Shown here: piece by piece, positions 19,501-26,124 of the stretch | How positions within the stretch are numbered: position 1 is the stretch's first letter | Layout of the letters: each line of letters opens with the position of its first letter | Assembly (NCBI GenBank): GCA_031374115.1 | Contig: JANMNO010000149.1 | Coordinates: 62,001 to 126,000 of the forward strand | DNA: 64,000 nucleotides | DNA from: JAKFWF01 sp031374115 | GTDB lineage: Bacteria > Pseudomonadota > Alphaproteobacteria > Rhizobiales > Hyphomicrobiaceae | Direction of reading: 5' to 3' | Translations under genes and position numbers: made by a program | Notes under the pieces: generated by a model | Told to the model about the DNA's origin: nothing | Seen by the model: only the letters and a program-made list of their open reading frames with translations | Database searches by the model: none

Positions 19501-19744
19501 AATACATGTAAAGCATCCCGTCGACGCCGTTGACTTCCTGCTCGATGACGGCTGCCACCGTGTCGGCAACAGTTTGCGCGCTCGCACCGGGGTAGGTTGC
19601 GGAAACGGAAATCGTCGGCGGTGTGATTTCGGGAAATTGCGTCACCGGAAGACCGGTGTAGGCAATGCCGCCGATGATGGTGATGAACAACGACACCACG
19701 ATCGCAAAGATAGGTCTGACAATAAAAAAACGGCTGAAGCTCAT
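16541..19744 (-). CDS. RND multidrug efflux permease (HAE1 family, AcrB/MexF-like)
   Basis: A 1067-residue proton-driven inner-membrane pump that exports hydrophobic compounds through a tripartite channel. It begins FSRFFIVRPIFAIVVSLFI, the typical amphipathic N-terminus and TM1. PVTQFPEITPPTISVSATYPG is the family-conserved start of the first porter loop. TM4 contains GIVVDDAIVVVENVERKL with the paired aspartates of proton relay, and MDEVGTALIAIALVLTAVF follows. Two large periplasmic porter loops lie at ~40-335 and ~560-870. It follows the adaptor gene by 27 bases and its stop overlaps SURF1. No outer-membrane factor or regulator gene is in the window, so the pump must borrow a TolC-like channel from elsewhere. 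Substrate unknown. Confidence 0.94.
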   Translation of the reverse strand: MSFSRFFIVRPIFAIVVSLFITIIGGIAYTGLPVTQFPEITPPTISVSATYPGASAQTVADTVAAVIEQEVNGVDGMLYMYSQSTSDGSMGLTITFEIGTDIDKAQVLVQNRVASAEPRLPDEVRRSGVTVRKNSPDLLVVVHLVSPDRSYDQVYISNYALLNVRDVLSRIEGVGAVNLFGSREYSMRIWLDPERIAGLGLAADEVVAALRAQNLQVAGGSIGEPPIKATGAFQQSLQLKGRLKEAGEFEEIIVKSSADGRVVRLRDIGRIELGALNYTTYGYQDRDPATVMVMTQQPGSDALKTVNNIKAAMKDVSANFPKGLEYRIRYNPTEFIEVSIRELNKTILEAVVLVVLVVLLFLQTWRATIIPVVAIPVSLIGTCALMLALGYSLNTLTLFGLVLAVGIVVDDAIVVVENVERKLAQGMPPIEAARATMDEVGTALIAIALVLTAVFIPTAFVSGITGQFYRQFAVTIATATLISAFVSLTLSPALAAILFKPHGAAEHARFNLMRIIAAPMHLLFRGFNIVFGALERGYARLVRGLIRISGVMLLIYVGLIGLAVWFVQQTPTGFIPALDRGIIITSLQLPAGASLERTDEVMRRANEIILSTPGIAYTSGFAGRSGATFTNAPNAAAMFIVLDDFGVRATRGQTVQKLAGDLRQRLSVIQEAQSLVFVPPPVRGIGAASGYSIRLQDKGGLGSDEFSRVANEFIQALNQTRGLNNAFTTFQTVTPQIFVDVDRTKAQMLRVPIGNIFEALRIYMGSAYVNDFNMFGRTYRVTAQADGNFRLDPDNVARIKVRNSDGQMVPLGSLVTFKQIAGPDRVPRYNLFPTVEINGQGAAGVSSGQALEMVAQVAGRVLPDGVGYEWTDLSFQEKRAGRTGYYIFALSVLFVFLALAAQYESWSLPLAIMLIVPMCLLSAVFGVWLHGLDINILTQIGFVVLIGLAAKNAILIVEFAKQLEEQGRDRITAAVEASQMRLRPILMTSLAFTLGVIPLYIAQGAGAELRIALGTAVFWGMIGVTIFGLLFTPVFYVVIRRLSERRSGSRPQSTPLGGHGAMPVPGE

Positions 19745-19771
19745 GACCCATACCTCGCGGCAACGCCGCCG

Positions 19772-21184
19772 TTACTGCTGCGTCACGACGGCCGGTGCAG
19801 CGCCAGCCGGGGCGGTCGAAACCTGCAGCGGTTCACGCTTGGGTGTGACCTTCTGGCCGGGTCGCGCGCGTTGGAGGCCCTTGATGATCACCCAATCTTC
19901 GGCCGCAAGACCCGCACGAATAATGCGTAAACCGCCGTTGATCGGGCCGAGCGTCACGACCTTGCGCGATACCGTGCCATCTTCGGCCACGGCATAGACG
20001 AACTTGTTCGCCTGGTCGGTTCCAATCGCATCGTCCGGCAGCATCACGGCGCGATACGCTTGCGAGCCGGCAATGCGCGCGCGACCGAACATGCCGGCCG
20101 TGAACAGCCCGGCTTTGTTGTCGAGGATCGCACGTGCCCGTAGAGTGCCGGTTGCGTTATCGAGGCGATTGTCGGTGAAATCCAACCTTCCTGGATGGGG
20201 AAAGCCCTTGTCGTCCGGCAACGCGATCTCGATCATCGCGCCAGCTTCGCCAGGCCGGGCCGCACCACCAGCACCTAGGCGTTTGTACTTGATCGTGTTG
20301 TTTTCACTGACGTCGAAATAGAACTGGATAGGATCCTGCGTGACGATCGTCGTCAGCAAGCTCTGCGCGCCAGCCCCGCCGCCGTTGACGTAATTGCCGA
20401 TAGAAACGAGATTGCGGCTCGCGCGGCCATCCAGTGGACTGGTGATCCGGGTGAAAGACAAGTCGAGTTCGGCGGTGCGCACTTTGGCTTCGGCGACGAC
20501 CACGGCTGCTTCCGCTTCGCGCTTCAAGTTTTCGCGATCGTCGAACACCTTCTCGGAGATGATGCGGCGATCGAGGAGTGGCCTGCCGCGCACCACGTCT
20601 TTCAGTGTGCTTTCCACTTTCGTGCTGGCAGCCAGTAACTCGGCTTTGGCGGACTCGAGCGCACGCTCAAACGGCCGCGCATCGAGTGTGAAAAGCGGAT
20701 CTCCTTTTTTCACCATCTGCCCGTCGGTGAAGTGCACCTGGGTCAGGAAACCGGAAACGCGCGCGCGTACCTCGACAAGGTCGACAGCGTCGAAGCGACC
20801 GGTGTATTCGTCCCACTCGACGATCTCTCGCACGATCGGTTGACTGATCGTCACGAGGGGTGGTGCAGCGCCTGCCGCGGAACCGGCGGCGGGTGCGCGG
20901 CCACGCTCAGGGGTCGGCGAAAAGACGCTCGAAATCGATTGCCACTGCCGGGCGAACCAGCCCGCTTGACTGTCCGCTGGCTGCGCCGCTGGATCGAACG
21001 CCTTCGGCTCGGCAGCTTTGGGCTCGCCGGGTTTCGTCGGCGCTGCTTGCACCGACGTCACCGGCTCTTGGCCCAAGGCAGCGCTCAACGGCATCGACAG
21101 CAAACTGCCGATCAGTAGAAGCCCAGCCGATACCTGACCTAATCGCACGCACAGCCTCGCCTGTTTACTGGCCTTTAGTATCAT
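19772..21184 (-). CDS. RND efflux periplasmic adaptor subunit (membrane fusion protein)
   Basis: A 470-residue periplasmic adaptor linking the RND permease to an outer-membrane channel. A Sec signal peptide (~residues 20-38, AGLLLIGSLLSMPLSAALG) ends without a lipobox cysteine, so unlike AcrA or MexE it does not look like a lipoprotein. A proline/alanine-rich stretch of about 65 residues (40-105) precedes the adaptor core. The core has barrel-sandwich halves (RARVSGFLTQVHFTDGQMV and DLSFTRITSPLDGRASRNL), an alpha-hairpin (~180-255), a beta-barrel and a membrane-proximal domain ending with GLQRARPGQKV. A strong hairpin lies just upstream of the ATG and may affect translation or be an operator. 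It is the first gene of the adaptor-permease-SURF1 run. Confidence 0.93.
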   Translation of the reverse strand: MILKASKQARLCVRLGQVSAGLLLIGSLLSMPLSAALGQEPVTSVQAAPTKPGEPKAAEPKAFDPAAQPADSQAGWFARQWQSISSVFSPTPERGRAPAAGSAAGAAPPLVTISQPIVREIVEWDEYTGRFDAVDLVEVRARVSGFLTQVHFTDGQMVKKGDPLFTLDARPFERALESAKAELLAASTKVESTLKDVVRGRPLLDRRIISEKVFDDRENLKREAEAAVVVAEAKVRTAELDLSFTRITSPLDGRASRNLVSIGNYVNGGGAGAQSLLTTIVTQDPIQFYFDVSENNTIKYKRLGAGGAARPGEAGAMIEIALPDDKGFPHPGRLDFTDNRLDNATGTLRARAILDNKAGLFTAGMFGRARIAGSQAYRAVMLPDDAIGTDQANKFVYAVAEDGTVSRKVVTLGPINGGLRIIRAGLAAEDWVIIKGLQRARPGQKVTPKREPLQVSTAPAGAAPAVVTQQ

Positions 21185-21195
21185 GAATACGACCA

Positions 21196-21227
21196 GGCCC
21201 CATCATGCCGTAAACGGCATTGGGGCC
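21196..21227. promoter_or_regulatory. Nested inverted repeat just upstream of the RND adaptor start
   Basis: GGCCCCA-tc-ATGCCG-taaa-CGGCAT-TGGGGCC: two perfectly complementary arms, 7 + 6 base pairs with a two-base bulge and a TAAA loop. It ends 12 bases upstream of the adaptor ATG, in the stretch where a ribosome site would lie, so it may be a repressor operator or an RNA hairpin that hides the ribosome site. No divergent regulator gene is present. Function is inferred. Confidence 0.5.
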
Positions 21228-21341
21228 CAACCGGATCTATTCATCCGGTCTCGCCGGAACTTCGATAGCAAGGAGCGAGCGCTCGGTGACTTCACACTTG
21301 CGTGGCTAATTAATCAGCCATGAAGCGTAAGGCAATGCCCC

Positions 21342-22139
21342 TTAGTAGCGCACATAACCCCGTGGTATGTATCGCACTTCGCCCTGCGAGGGACCGTCAC
21401 CAGGCCACCGCCGCTCATAGTTGCGAGACGGTTGGGTATAGTAACCGTACGCCGGCCGGTAGGTTTGAACGTAGCCATAAGGTGCGATCGGCCGGGCATA
21501 GGCATAACCATATCCAGAGTATGGGCGATCGACGCGGGGTGCCGCGGCACGGAAAGCGCCATCATCATCACGCCGGCGTTTCGATGCCACCTCGTCGCGA
21601 AAACTGGGAGAACCACGAACCACGATCCGGGTCGAAGTCAGCCCGTGTTTTTGAACCAGCCCGTAGAACGTTGCGGCGGCCGAGGGCGACAAGCGCACGC
21701 ACCCGTGCGACGCCGGGCTGCCGAGCCGTCCCGTGGCCTGAGTTGCATGGGTCGCAATGCCGCCGTTGAAGAACACCGAATGCGGCATCGGCGCATCGTC
21801 GTACTGCTTGGAAAACCAGGTCTTCGCCATCCATTGCGGGCGGAACGTACCGGCCGGCGTCGGATGATCGCGATCGCCCGACGAGATCGGCCAAACGTGC
21901 AGCGCCTTGCCGCCCGAACTCACCGTCATTTGCTGCGTCGTCAAATTAATGTCGGCGGTGAGCGTCACGATGAGCGGCTTTGGGGCCGGCGGCTTTGCTG
22001 CAACTTCCGGCGGGCTAGCCGGGGCGAGCGACGTTTCGCCACCGCCTGCCTGAGGATCAGGCACGGCGAAAGTTGCAGATGGAACGATGGCCATCATCAG
22101 CAGAACCAGGGCTAGGCTGCGGCACAAGTTGACGCGCAT
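21342..22139 (-). CDS. L,D-transpeptidase (YkuD/ErfK family) with Tyr-rich tail
   Basis: A 265-residue secreted enzyme that makes 3-3 peptidoglycan cross-links or anchors proteins to the wall. Starting at the ATG at 22139 gives a clean signal peptide (MRVNLCRSLALVLLMMAIVP ... FA). A proline-rich linker follows, then the YkuD domain (~45-175): ISSGDRDHPTPAGTF and the catalytic block HATQATGRLGSPASHGCVRL, with the nucleophilic cysteine in SHGCVR. The last ~70 residues are rich in Tyr, Arg and Pro (YGYAYARPIAPYGY), an unusual low-complexity tail that could bind wall polymers. Monocistronic: about 200 bases separate it from queA and 157 from the efflux adaptor. Confidence 0.9.
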   Translation of the reverse strand: MRVNLCRSLALVLLMMAIVPSATFAVPDPQAGGGETSLAPASPPEVAAKPPAPKPLIVTLTADINLTTQQMTVSSGGKALHVWPISSGDRDHPTPAGTFRPQWMAKTWFSKQYDDAPMPHSVFFNGGIATHATQATGRLGSPASHGCVRLSPSAAATFYGLVQKHGLTSTRIVVRGSPSFRDEVASKRRRDDDGAFRAAAPRVDRPYSGYGYAYARPIAPYGYVQTYRPAYGYYTQPSRNYERRWPGDGPSQGEVRYIPRGYVRY

Positions 22140-22334
22140 TGATGCACTCCGACGAAACACTGTGGATTGGCGATGGGGTTTGATTTTCTGCTTACCTGCT
22201 GAGAAGTACGCTTGGGACGCACATCGGTTTCAACCGTGCTGCCACATAAACACGTGAACGCCTTCCGGTTGCTTAACCGGCACTGAAATTGCGGCGATAA
22301 TCTGAGAAACGTTGCTCAACTATTTTGTGATAAC

Positions 22335-23417
22335 TCATGCTCGGAACAGCAGCGACGCATCTCCGAATGAGTAGAACCGATAGCCGCTGGCGATTGCCCG
22401 CGCATACGCTTGCTGCATGGTCTCGAGCCCAGCGAAGGCAGACACCAGCATGAACAGTGTCGACCGCGGCAGGTGAAAATTCGTCATCAAAACGTCAACG
22501 GCGCGAAACGGGTAGCCGGGCGTAATGAAGATCGACGTATCGCCACTCCAAGCTGTGAGTTCGCCATCGCGACCACAGGCGGCCGCACTTTCGAGTAAAC
22601 GCAATGCCGTCGTGCCGATCGCGACGATACGCCCGCCGCGCGCGCGCACCTGATTGAGCGCTGTGGCGGTTTCAGGCGAAACCCTCCCCCACTCGGCATG
22701 CATTTGATGATCCGCCGTATCGTCGGCCTTGACCGGCAAAAAGGTGCCGGCACCGACGTGCAATGTCACGAAATGCCGTTCGATGCCGCGTGCATCGAGG
22801 CTTTCAAACAACTCATCGGTGAAATGAAGACCCGCCGTCGGCGCTGCAACGGCGCCGTCATGAGCCGCATAAATCGTCTGATAGTTCGATGCATCGGCCG
22901 CTTCGACCGGCCGCTTCAACGCAATGTAAGGCGGCAGCGGCATGTGACCGGCGCGCGCGATCGCCTCGTCGAGGAACACACCGGCGAGATCGAACGCGAT
23001 TTCCACTTCGCCAGCATCGCCTTTGACGGCGATCGTCGCGTCGAGCGCGCCCAGCATGCAGCTGCTGGATGAATGGCCAAAACGCAATCGATCACCGGCT
23101 GCGAGCCGCTTTGCTGGCCGGGCAAACGCGAGCCATCGCGCCTCGCCGACCCGCTTGTGCAGGTTGACCGATACCCGCGCTTCAGAGCCATCACGGATAC
23201 GAATACCATCGAGCGCCGCCGGGATCACCCGCGTGTCGTTGAACACCATGGCGTCACCGGCTTGCAGCAGACCCGCCAAGTCGCGAACAAAATGATCGGC
23301 GAAGACTTCACTCGCACCGGGACGCACCACCAGCAGCCGCGCAGCATCTCGCGGCGACACCGGATGCAACGCAATGCTCGCCTCAGGCAACTCGAAATCG
23401 AAGAGGTCGGTCTTCAT
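22335..23417 (-). CDS. queA: tRNA preQ1(34) S-adenosylmethionine ribosyltransferase-isomerase
   Basis: QueA (360 aa) transfers the ribosyl part of S-adenosylmethionine to 7-aminomethyl-7-deazaguanine at position 34 of tRNA, making epoxyqueuosine. Landmarks: N-terminal DLFDFELPEASIALHPVSPRD, then GDAMVFNDTRVIPA, the central AAPTAGLHFTDELF and HVGAGTFLPVK, and TNFHLPRSTLFMLVSAFAG near the end. I take the ATG at 23417; a GTG directly before it is possible. The usual downstream partner tgt is not here: a stop is followed by 195 bases and a transpeptidase gene. Upstream, at only 15 bases, is the DUF5615 gene, so queA may be read through from the DUF433/DUF5615 module. Confidence 0.96.
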   Translation of the reverse strand: MKTDLFDFELPEASIALHPVSPRDAARLLVVRPGASEVFADHFVRDLAGLLQAGDAMVFNDTRVIPAALDGIRIRDGSEARVSVNLHKRVGEARWLAFARPAKRLAAGDRLRFGHSSSSCMLGALDATIAVKGDAGEVEIAFDLAGVFLDEAIARAGHMPLPPYIALKRPVEAADASNYQTIYAAHDGAVAAPTAGLHFTDELFESLDARGIERHFVTLHVGAGTFLPVKADDTADHQMHAEWGRVSPETATALNQVRARGGRIVAIGTTALRLLESAAACGRDGELTAWSGDTSIFITPGYPFRAVDVLMTNFHLPRSTLFMLVSAFAGLETMQQAYARAIASGYRFYSFGDASLLFRA

Positions 23418-23432
23418 CACGTGCGCCCGGTG

Positions 23433-23789
23433 CTATTCGTGGATGCGAACGCGGCCAGGTTCAACAATCCATAGCGCCCGCTCGATTTTCTGCGTCTGTA
23501 GAAATGCAACGAGGGTGCGCATGCAGACTTCAATGCCGGATGGAGTAACGCGTCCTCCCGTTCTTAGCACGATGATGCCAGCGGATTGATCTGGCACGAA
23601 CCGCAACGTCTGCGCGAAATCTTGATCAAGCGTCACCAACGCGCGGCCTTCTTCACTGCAAACTACAAAAAGCTTTTGATCGGTTGTTCCGCTCAAACGC
23701 TGTTCATCGACAGTCATAACGTCGTAGCCTTGAGCGGCAAGCGCGTGCTTACCAATCGATCCAAGATTTTCGTCAAGTTTAAACTTCAC
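23433..23789 (-). CDS. DUF5615 PIN-like protein, probable toxin of a DUF433 pair
   Basis: A 118-residue protein of the DUF5615 (PIN-like, Mut7-C-related) family. It opens MKFKLDENLG, with an acidic D-E pair in the position of the first PIN aspartate, and contains VTLDQDFAQTLRF, the second acidic cluster. Such proteins are predicted RNases and regularly occur next to a DUF433 protein, as here: its ATG overlaps the DUF433 stop by four bases. Base composition looks lower in G+C than the neighbouring genes by eye, which suggests acquisition. Function as a toxin is inferred from family and context only. Confidence 0.82.
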   Translation of the reverse strand: MKFKLDENLGSIGKHALAAQGYDVMTVDEQRLSGTTDQKLFVVCSEEGRALVTLDQDFAQTLRFVPDQSAGIIVLRTGGRVTPSGIEVCMRTLVAFLQTQKIERALWIVEPGRVRIHE

Positions 23790-24037
23790 GACGCAGTAGA
23801 GGTTGAAACAGGGACCGGAATCACGCGCTCTCGCGCCACTTCGGCAGCGTATCCGATCGCTGCGCGCACATCGTCAGCAGTCAACTGCGGGTAATTCGAG
23901 ATGACGCTTTCGACGCTCTCGCCAGACGCCAGGAAATCCAAAATCAGCGATACCCAAATGCGCGTGCCGCGGATACATGGTTTACCGAAACAAACGTTCG
24001 GGTCGATGGAGATCCGATCGCGAAGAGACTGGTCCAT
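23786..24037 (-). CDS. DUF433 protein, probable antitoxin/DNA-binding partner of DUF5615
   Basis: An 83-residue protein with the DUF433 core: RISIDPNVCFGKPCIRGTRI, followed by helices LILDFLASGESVESVISNYP and LTADDVRAAIGYAAEV that form a helix-turn-helix. DUF433 proteins pair with DUF5615 PIN-like proteins in type II toxin-antitoxin-like modules, with the HTH protein first, as here. I chose the ATG at 24037 (MDQSLRDRISIDP), which matches family N-termini; a GTG at 24061 would add eight residues. No obvious operator palindrome was seen in the 45 bases before it. Confidence 0.8.
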   Translation of the reverse strand: MDQSLRDRISIDPNVCFGKPCIRGTRIWVSLILDFLASGESVESVISNYPQLTADDVRAAIGYAAEVARERVIPVPVSTSTAS

Positions 24038-24082
24038 TGAAAATGGATACGCGAAACTCACGGCAAGAGCTAGTCGTCTTCA

Positions 24083-24802
24083 TCAAGGTCGCCCGGTCAG
24101 AAACTTCAATTGCCGCTTGAACCAGACATCCAGCAGCTGCCGGCGGCGGCGCCAGTAATAGCCGACCGGAATGAGGAAGATATCCCGATCGATCGGGCGA
24201 TACGTGAGGGGCACCCCCAGACATGCGGCGGTGGCATCGACGATCGCCTTGGTTTGCCCACGGCCGATATGCACGACACCGTCCGACAACGACGGCTCGA
24301 GTTCGCCTGTTTTCGCCGCATAAGCATCGTAGAAGTCGATAAAGCGGATGCCTCGCTCGGCTGCCAATGCGCGCAACCGCTCGTTCATCAACCGCCGGAC
24401 CCCAATTTGACTTCGGCGCGCCTCGTCCTGAGTTTCGCCCGGCTGTAGGGCGAGTGTCGCCATTGGCGGGATTACACAACAGATGGCGATTGGTTTGGCG
24501 CAATCACGCTGGACATCGCCGATGGCGACGACGAAGCGGGCCGCCAAATCCTCGACGACCGCCGCCACTGGCAGGCCGTCCCGCGCTGCGATGTTTGCAA
24601 CGTGAACCCGGCAATCGATTTCGCCGAATACCAGGACCAGTGCGTCGTAGTCGCCCAGCCTGCAGCTGCGGGGCAAAACCGATCGCAACCCATCTCGCGC
24701 CACTCGATGCATCAAGACGGGCCCAAGCCAGAAGATGCTGGCTTCGGCGACCTCGCAAAAGCAGAATAGGCTGTGGCTATCGCCGGCAACGCAAAGCTTC
24801 AT
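24083..24802 (-). CDS. SGNH/GDSL-like hydrolase family protein
   Basis: A 239-residue protein with traces of the SGNH fold. Block I is AGDSHSLFC (G-D-S-H near residues 7-10), a possible third block is VLVFGEIDCRVH (E-I-D where GxND is usual), and SDGVVHIGRGQ near residue 193 resembles the D-x-x-H catalytic end block. The asparagine of block III is replaced, so activity as an esterase is uncertain. The last ~35 residues are basic (YYWRRRRQLLDVWFKRQLKF), which suggests membrane or nucleic-acid contact. No signal peptide. It follows a cyclophilin gene by 39 bases and precedes the DUF433 gene by 45. Substrate is not recognisable. Confidence 0.6.
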   Translation of the reverse strand: MKLCVAGDSHSLFCFCEVAEASIFWLGPVLMHRVARDGLRSVLPRSCRLGDYDALVLVFGEIDCRVHVANIAARDGLPVAAVVEDLAARFVVAIGDVQRDCAKPIAICCVIPPMATLALQPGETQDEARRSQIGVRRLMNERLRALAAERGIRFIDFYDAYAAKTGELEPSLSDGVVHIGRGQTKAIVDATAACLGVPLTYRPIDRDIFLIPVGYYWRRRRQLLDVWFKRQLKFLTGRP

Positions 24803-24841
24803 TCGTTTTCAGCCGTACCGTTTGAAGCGAGGCTTCCAGGA

Positions 24842-25321
24842 TCACGCCTTGACGTCGGCTGCGACCTTCATCGAGATCATCTTGTCGGGATCGCGCACCG
24901 GCTCGCCCTTCTTGATCTTGTCGACGTTCTCCATGCCCTCGATCACCTTGCCCCACGCGGTGTATTGCTTGTCGAGGAAGCTCGCGTCGGCAAAGCAGAT
25001 GAAGAACTGGCTGTTGGCACTATCCGGGCTCGATGAACGCGCCATCGAGCAGATGCCGCGCACGTGCGGCTCGGCGTTGAACTCGGCCTTCAGGTTCGGC
25101 AGTTTCGATCCGCCGGTGCCGGTGCCGCTGGGACAACCGGTCTGGGCCATGAAGCCGTCGATCACGCGATGAAATACGATGCCGTCGTAAAAGCCTTCGC
25201 GCGCCAGCTTCTTGATGTGAGCGACGTGCTTCGGCGCAAGATCGGGCCGCATGGCGATGACGACGCGCCCCTTGGTGGTCTCAATGATCAGTGTGTTTTC
25301 TGGATCTTTGATGGCTGCCAT
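24842..25321 (-). CDS. Cytoplasmic cyclophilin-type peptidyl-prolyl isomerase
   Basis: A 159-residue PpiB-like enzyme without a signal peptide that speeds cis-trans isomerisation of proline bonds. The active-site arginine/phenylalanine segment is IVFHRVIDGFMAQTGC; SSPDSANSQFFICFAD and YTAWGKVIEGMENVDKI complete the fold. A GGAGACACA ribosome site sits directly before the ATG. It is in tandem with a second, exported cyclophilin (121 bases upstream). A palindromic repeat element lies between them. Confidence 0.95.
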   Translation of the reverse strand: MAAIKDPENTLIIETTKGRVVIAMRPDLAPKHVAHIKKLAREGFYDGIVFHRVIDGFMAQTGCPSGTGTGGSKLPNLKAEFNAEPHVRGICSMARSSSPDSANSQFFICFADASFLDKQYTAWGKVIEGMENVDKIKKGEPVRDPDKMISMKVAADVKA

Positions 25322-25348
25322 TGTGTCTCCGTTTTATTTGGCTGGGCC

Positions 25349-25433
25349 GTAGGTCGGGTCAAGCGAAGCGCGACCCAACATCCACGGGCGGTGGGGATAG
25401 TGTTGGGTCGCGCGAAAGCTTGACCCAACCTAC
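25349..25433. repeat. Imperfect long inverted repeat (dispersed palindrome type)
   Basis: Left arm 25349-25380 (beginning GTAGGTCGGGTCAAGC, ending GCGCGACCCAACA) is repeated inverted at 25401-25433 (beginning TGTTGGGTCGCGCG, ending TTGACCCAACCTAC), about 32 bases per arm with a few mismatches and a 20-base loop. It fills most of the space between the two cyclophilin genes. It resembles dispersed non-coding palindromes of proteobacterial genomes. Only one copy is in this window. Confidence 0.85.
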
Positions 25434-25442
25434 GTTCTTTTC

Positions 25443-25997
25443 CTATTTCGCATCCGTAGCCAGATACGCCTTCACGATGATGTCGGGCTGGTCGACGGCG
25501 CCAGATCCGGCGGCACCCTTCTTGATCGCGTCGACCGCCATCATGCCATCGACGACCCTGCCCCAAACGGTGTACTGCCCGTTCAGACCGGGGTTGGCTG
25601 CGAACATGATGAAAAATTGGCTGTTGGCGCTGTCCTTGGAGGCGGAACGGGCTGCGCCGACGACGCCGCGATCGAACGGCGCCGGCGTGAACTCGGCCGG
25701 CAGATTGCCGTACTTCGAACCGCTCGTACCGGTACCCGTCGGATCGCCGGACTGCGCCATGAAGCCCGCGATCACGCGATGAAACTTGAGGCCATTGTAG
25801 AAACCTTCCTTAGCCAGCAGCTTCACGCGTTCGACGTGCTTTGGCGCGAGGTCGGGTCGTAGTGCGATCGTCACCTTGCCGCTCTTGAGCTCGAGGATCA
25901 GTGTATTTGCGGGATCGAGCTTCGGCGCCTGCGCCACGGCGCTGGCGACAAATCCAAATGCCAGCATCAGGCCAGTAAATATGGTTGTTAAGCGCAT
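25443..25997 (-). CDS. Periplasmic cyclophilin-type peptidyl-prolyl isomerase
   Basis: A 184-residue PpiA-like enzyme with a signal peptide (MRLTTIFTGLMLAFGFVASA, cut after AVAQA) and the same catalytic core as its neighbour: LKFHRVIAGFMAQSGDPTG, SKDSANSQFFIMFAAN and YTVWGRVVDGMMAVD. It assists folding of periplasmic or outer-membrane proteins. A GGAG ribosome site lies eight bases before the ATG. The tandem exported-plus-cytoplasmic cyclophilin pair is a duplication common in this group. Confidence 0.94.
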   Translation of the reverse strand: MRLTTIFTGLMLAFGFVASAVAQAPKLDPANTLILELKSGKVTIALRPDLAPKHVERVKLLAKEGFYNGLKFHRVIAGFMAQSGDPTGTGTSGSKYGNLPAEFTPAPFDRGVVGAARSASKDSANSQFFIMFAANPGLNGQYTVWGRVVDGMMAVDAIKKGAAGSGAVDQPDIIVKAYLATDAK

Positions 25998-26124
25998 CGA
26001 GAATAACTCCAGTCCGGTGAATTTCGGGCCCTACGGCATCGGCAGAAACGCCGTGCGTCCGCCAAACAGCCCCGCCTTATGGCCGGAATTGGACCGCTGG
26101 GCAACCAGACGAGCGTAACCGCCG

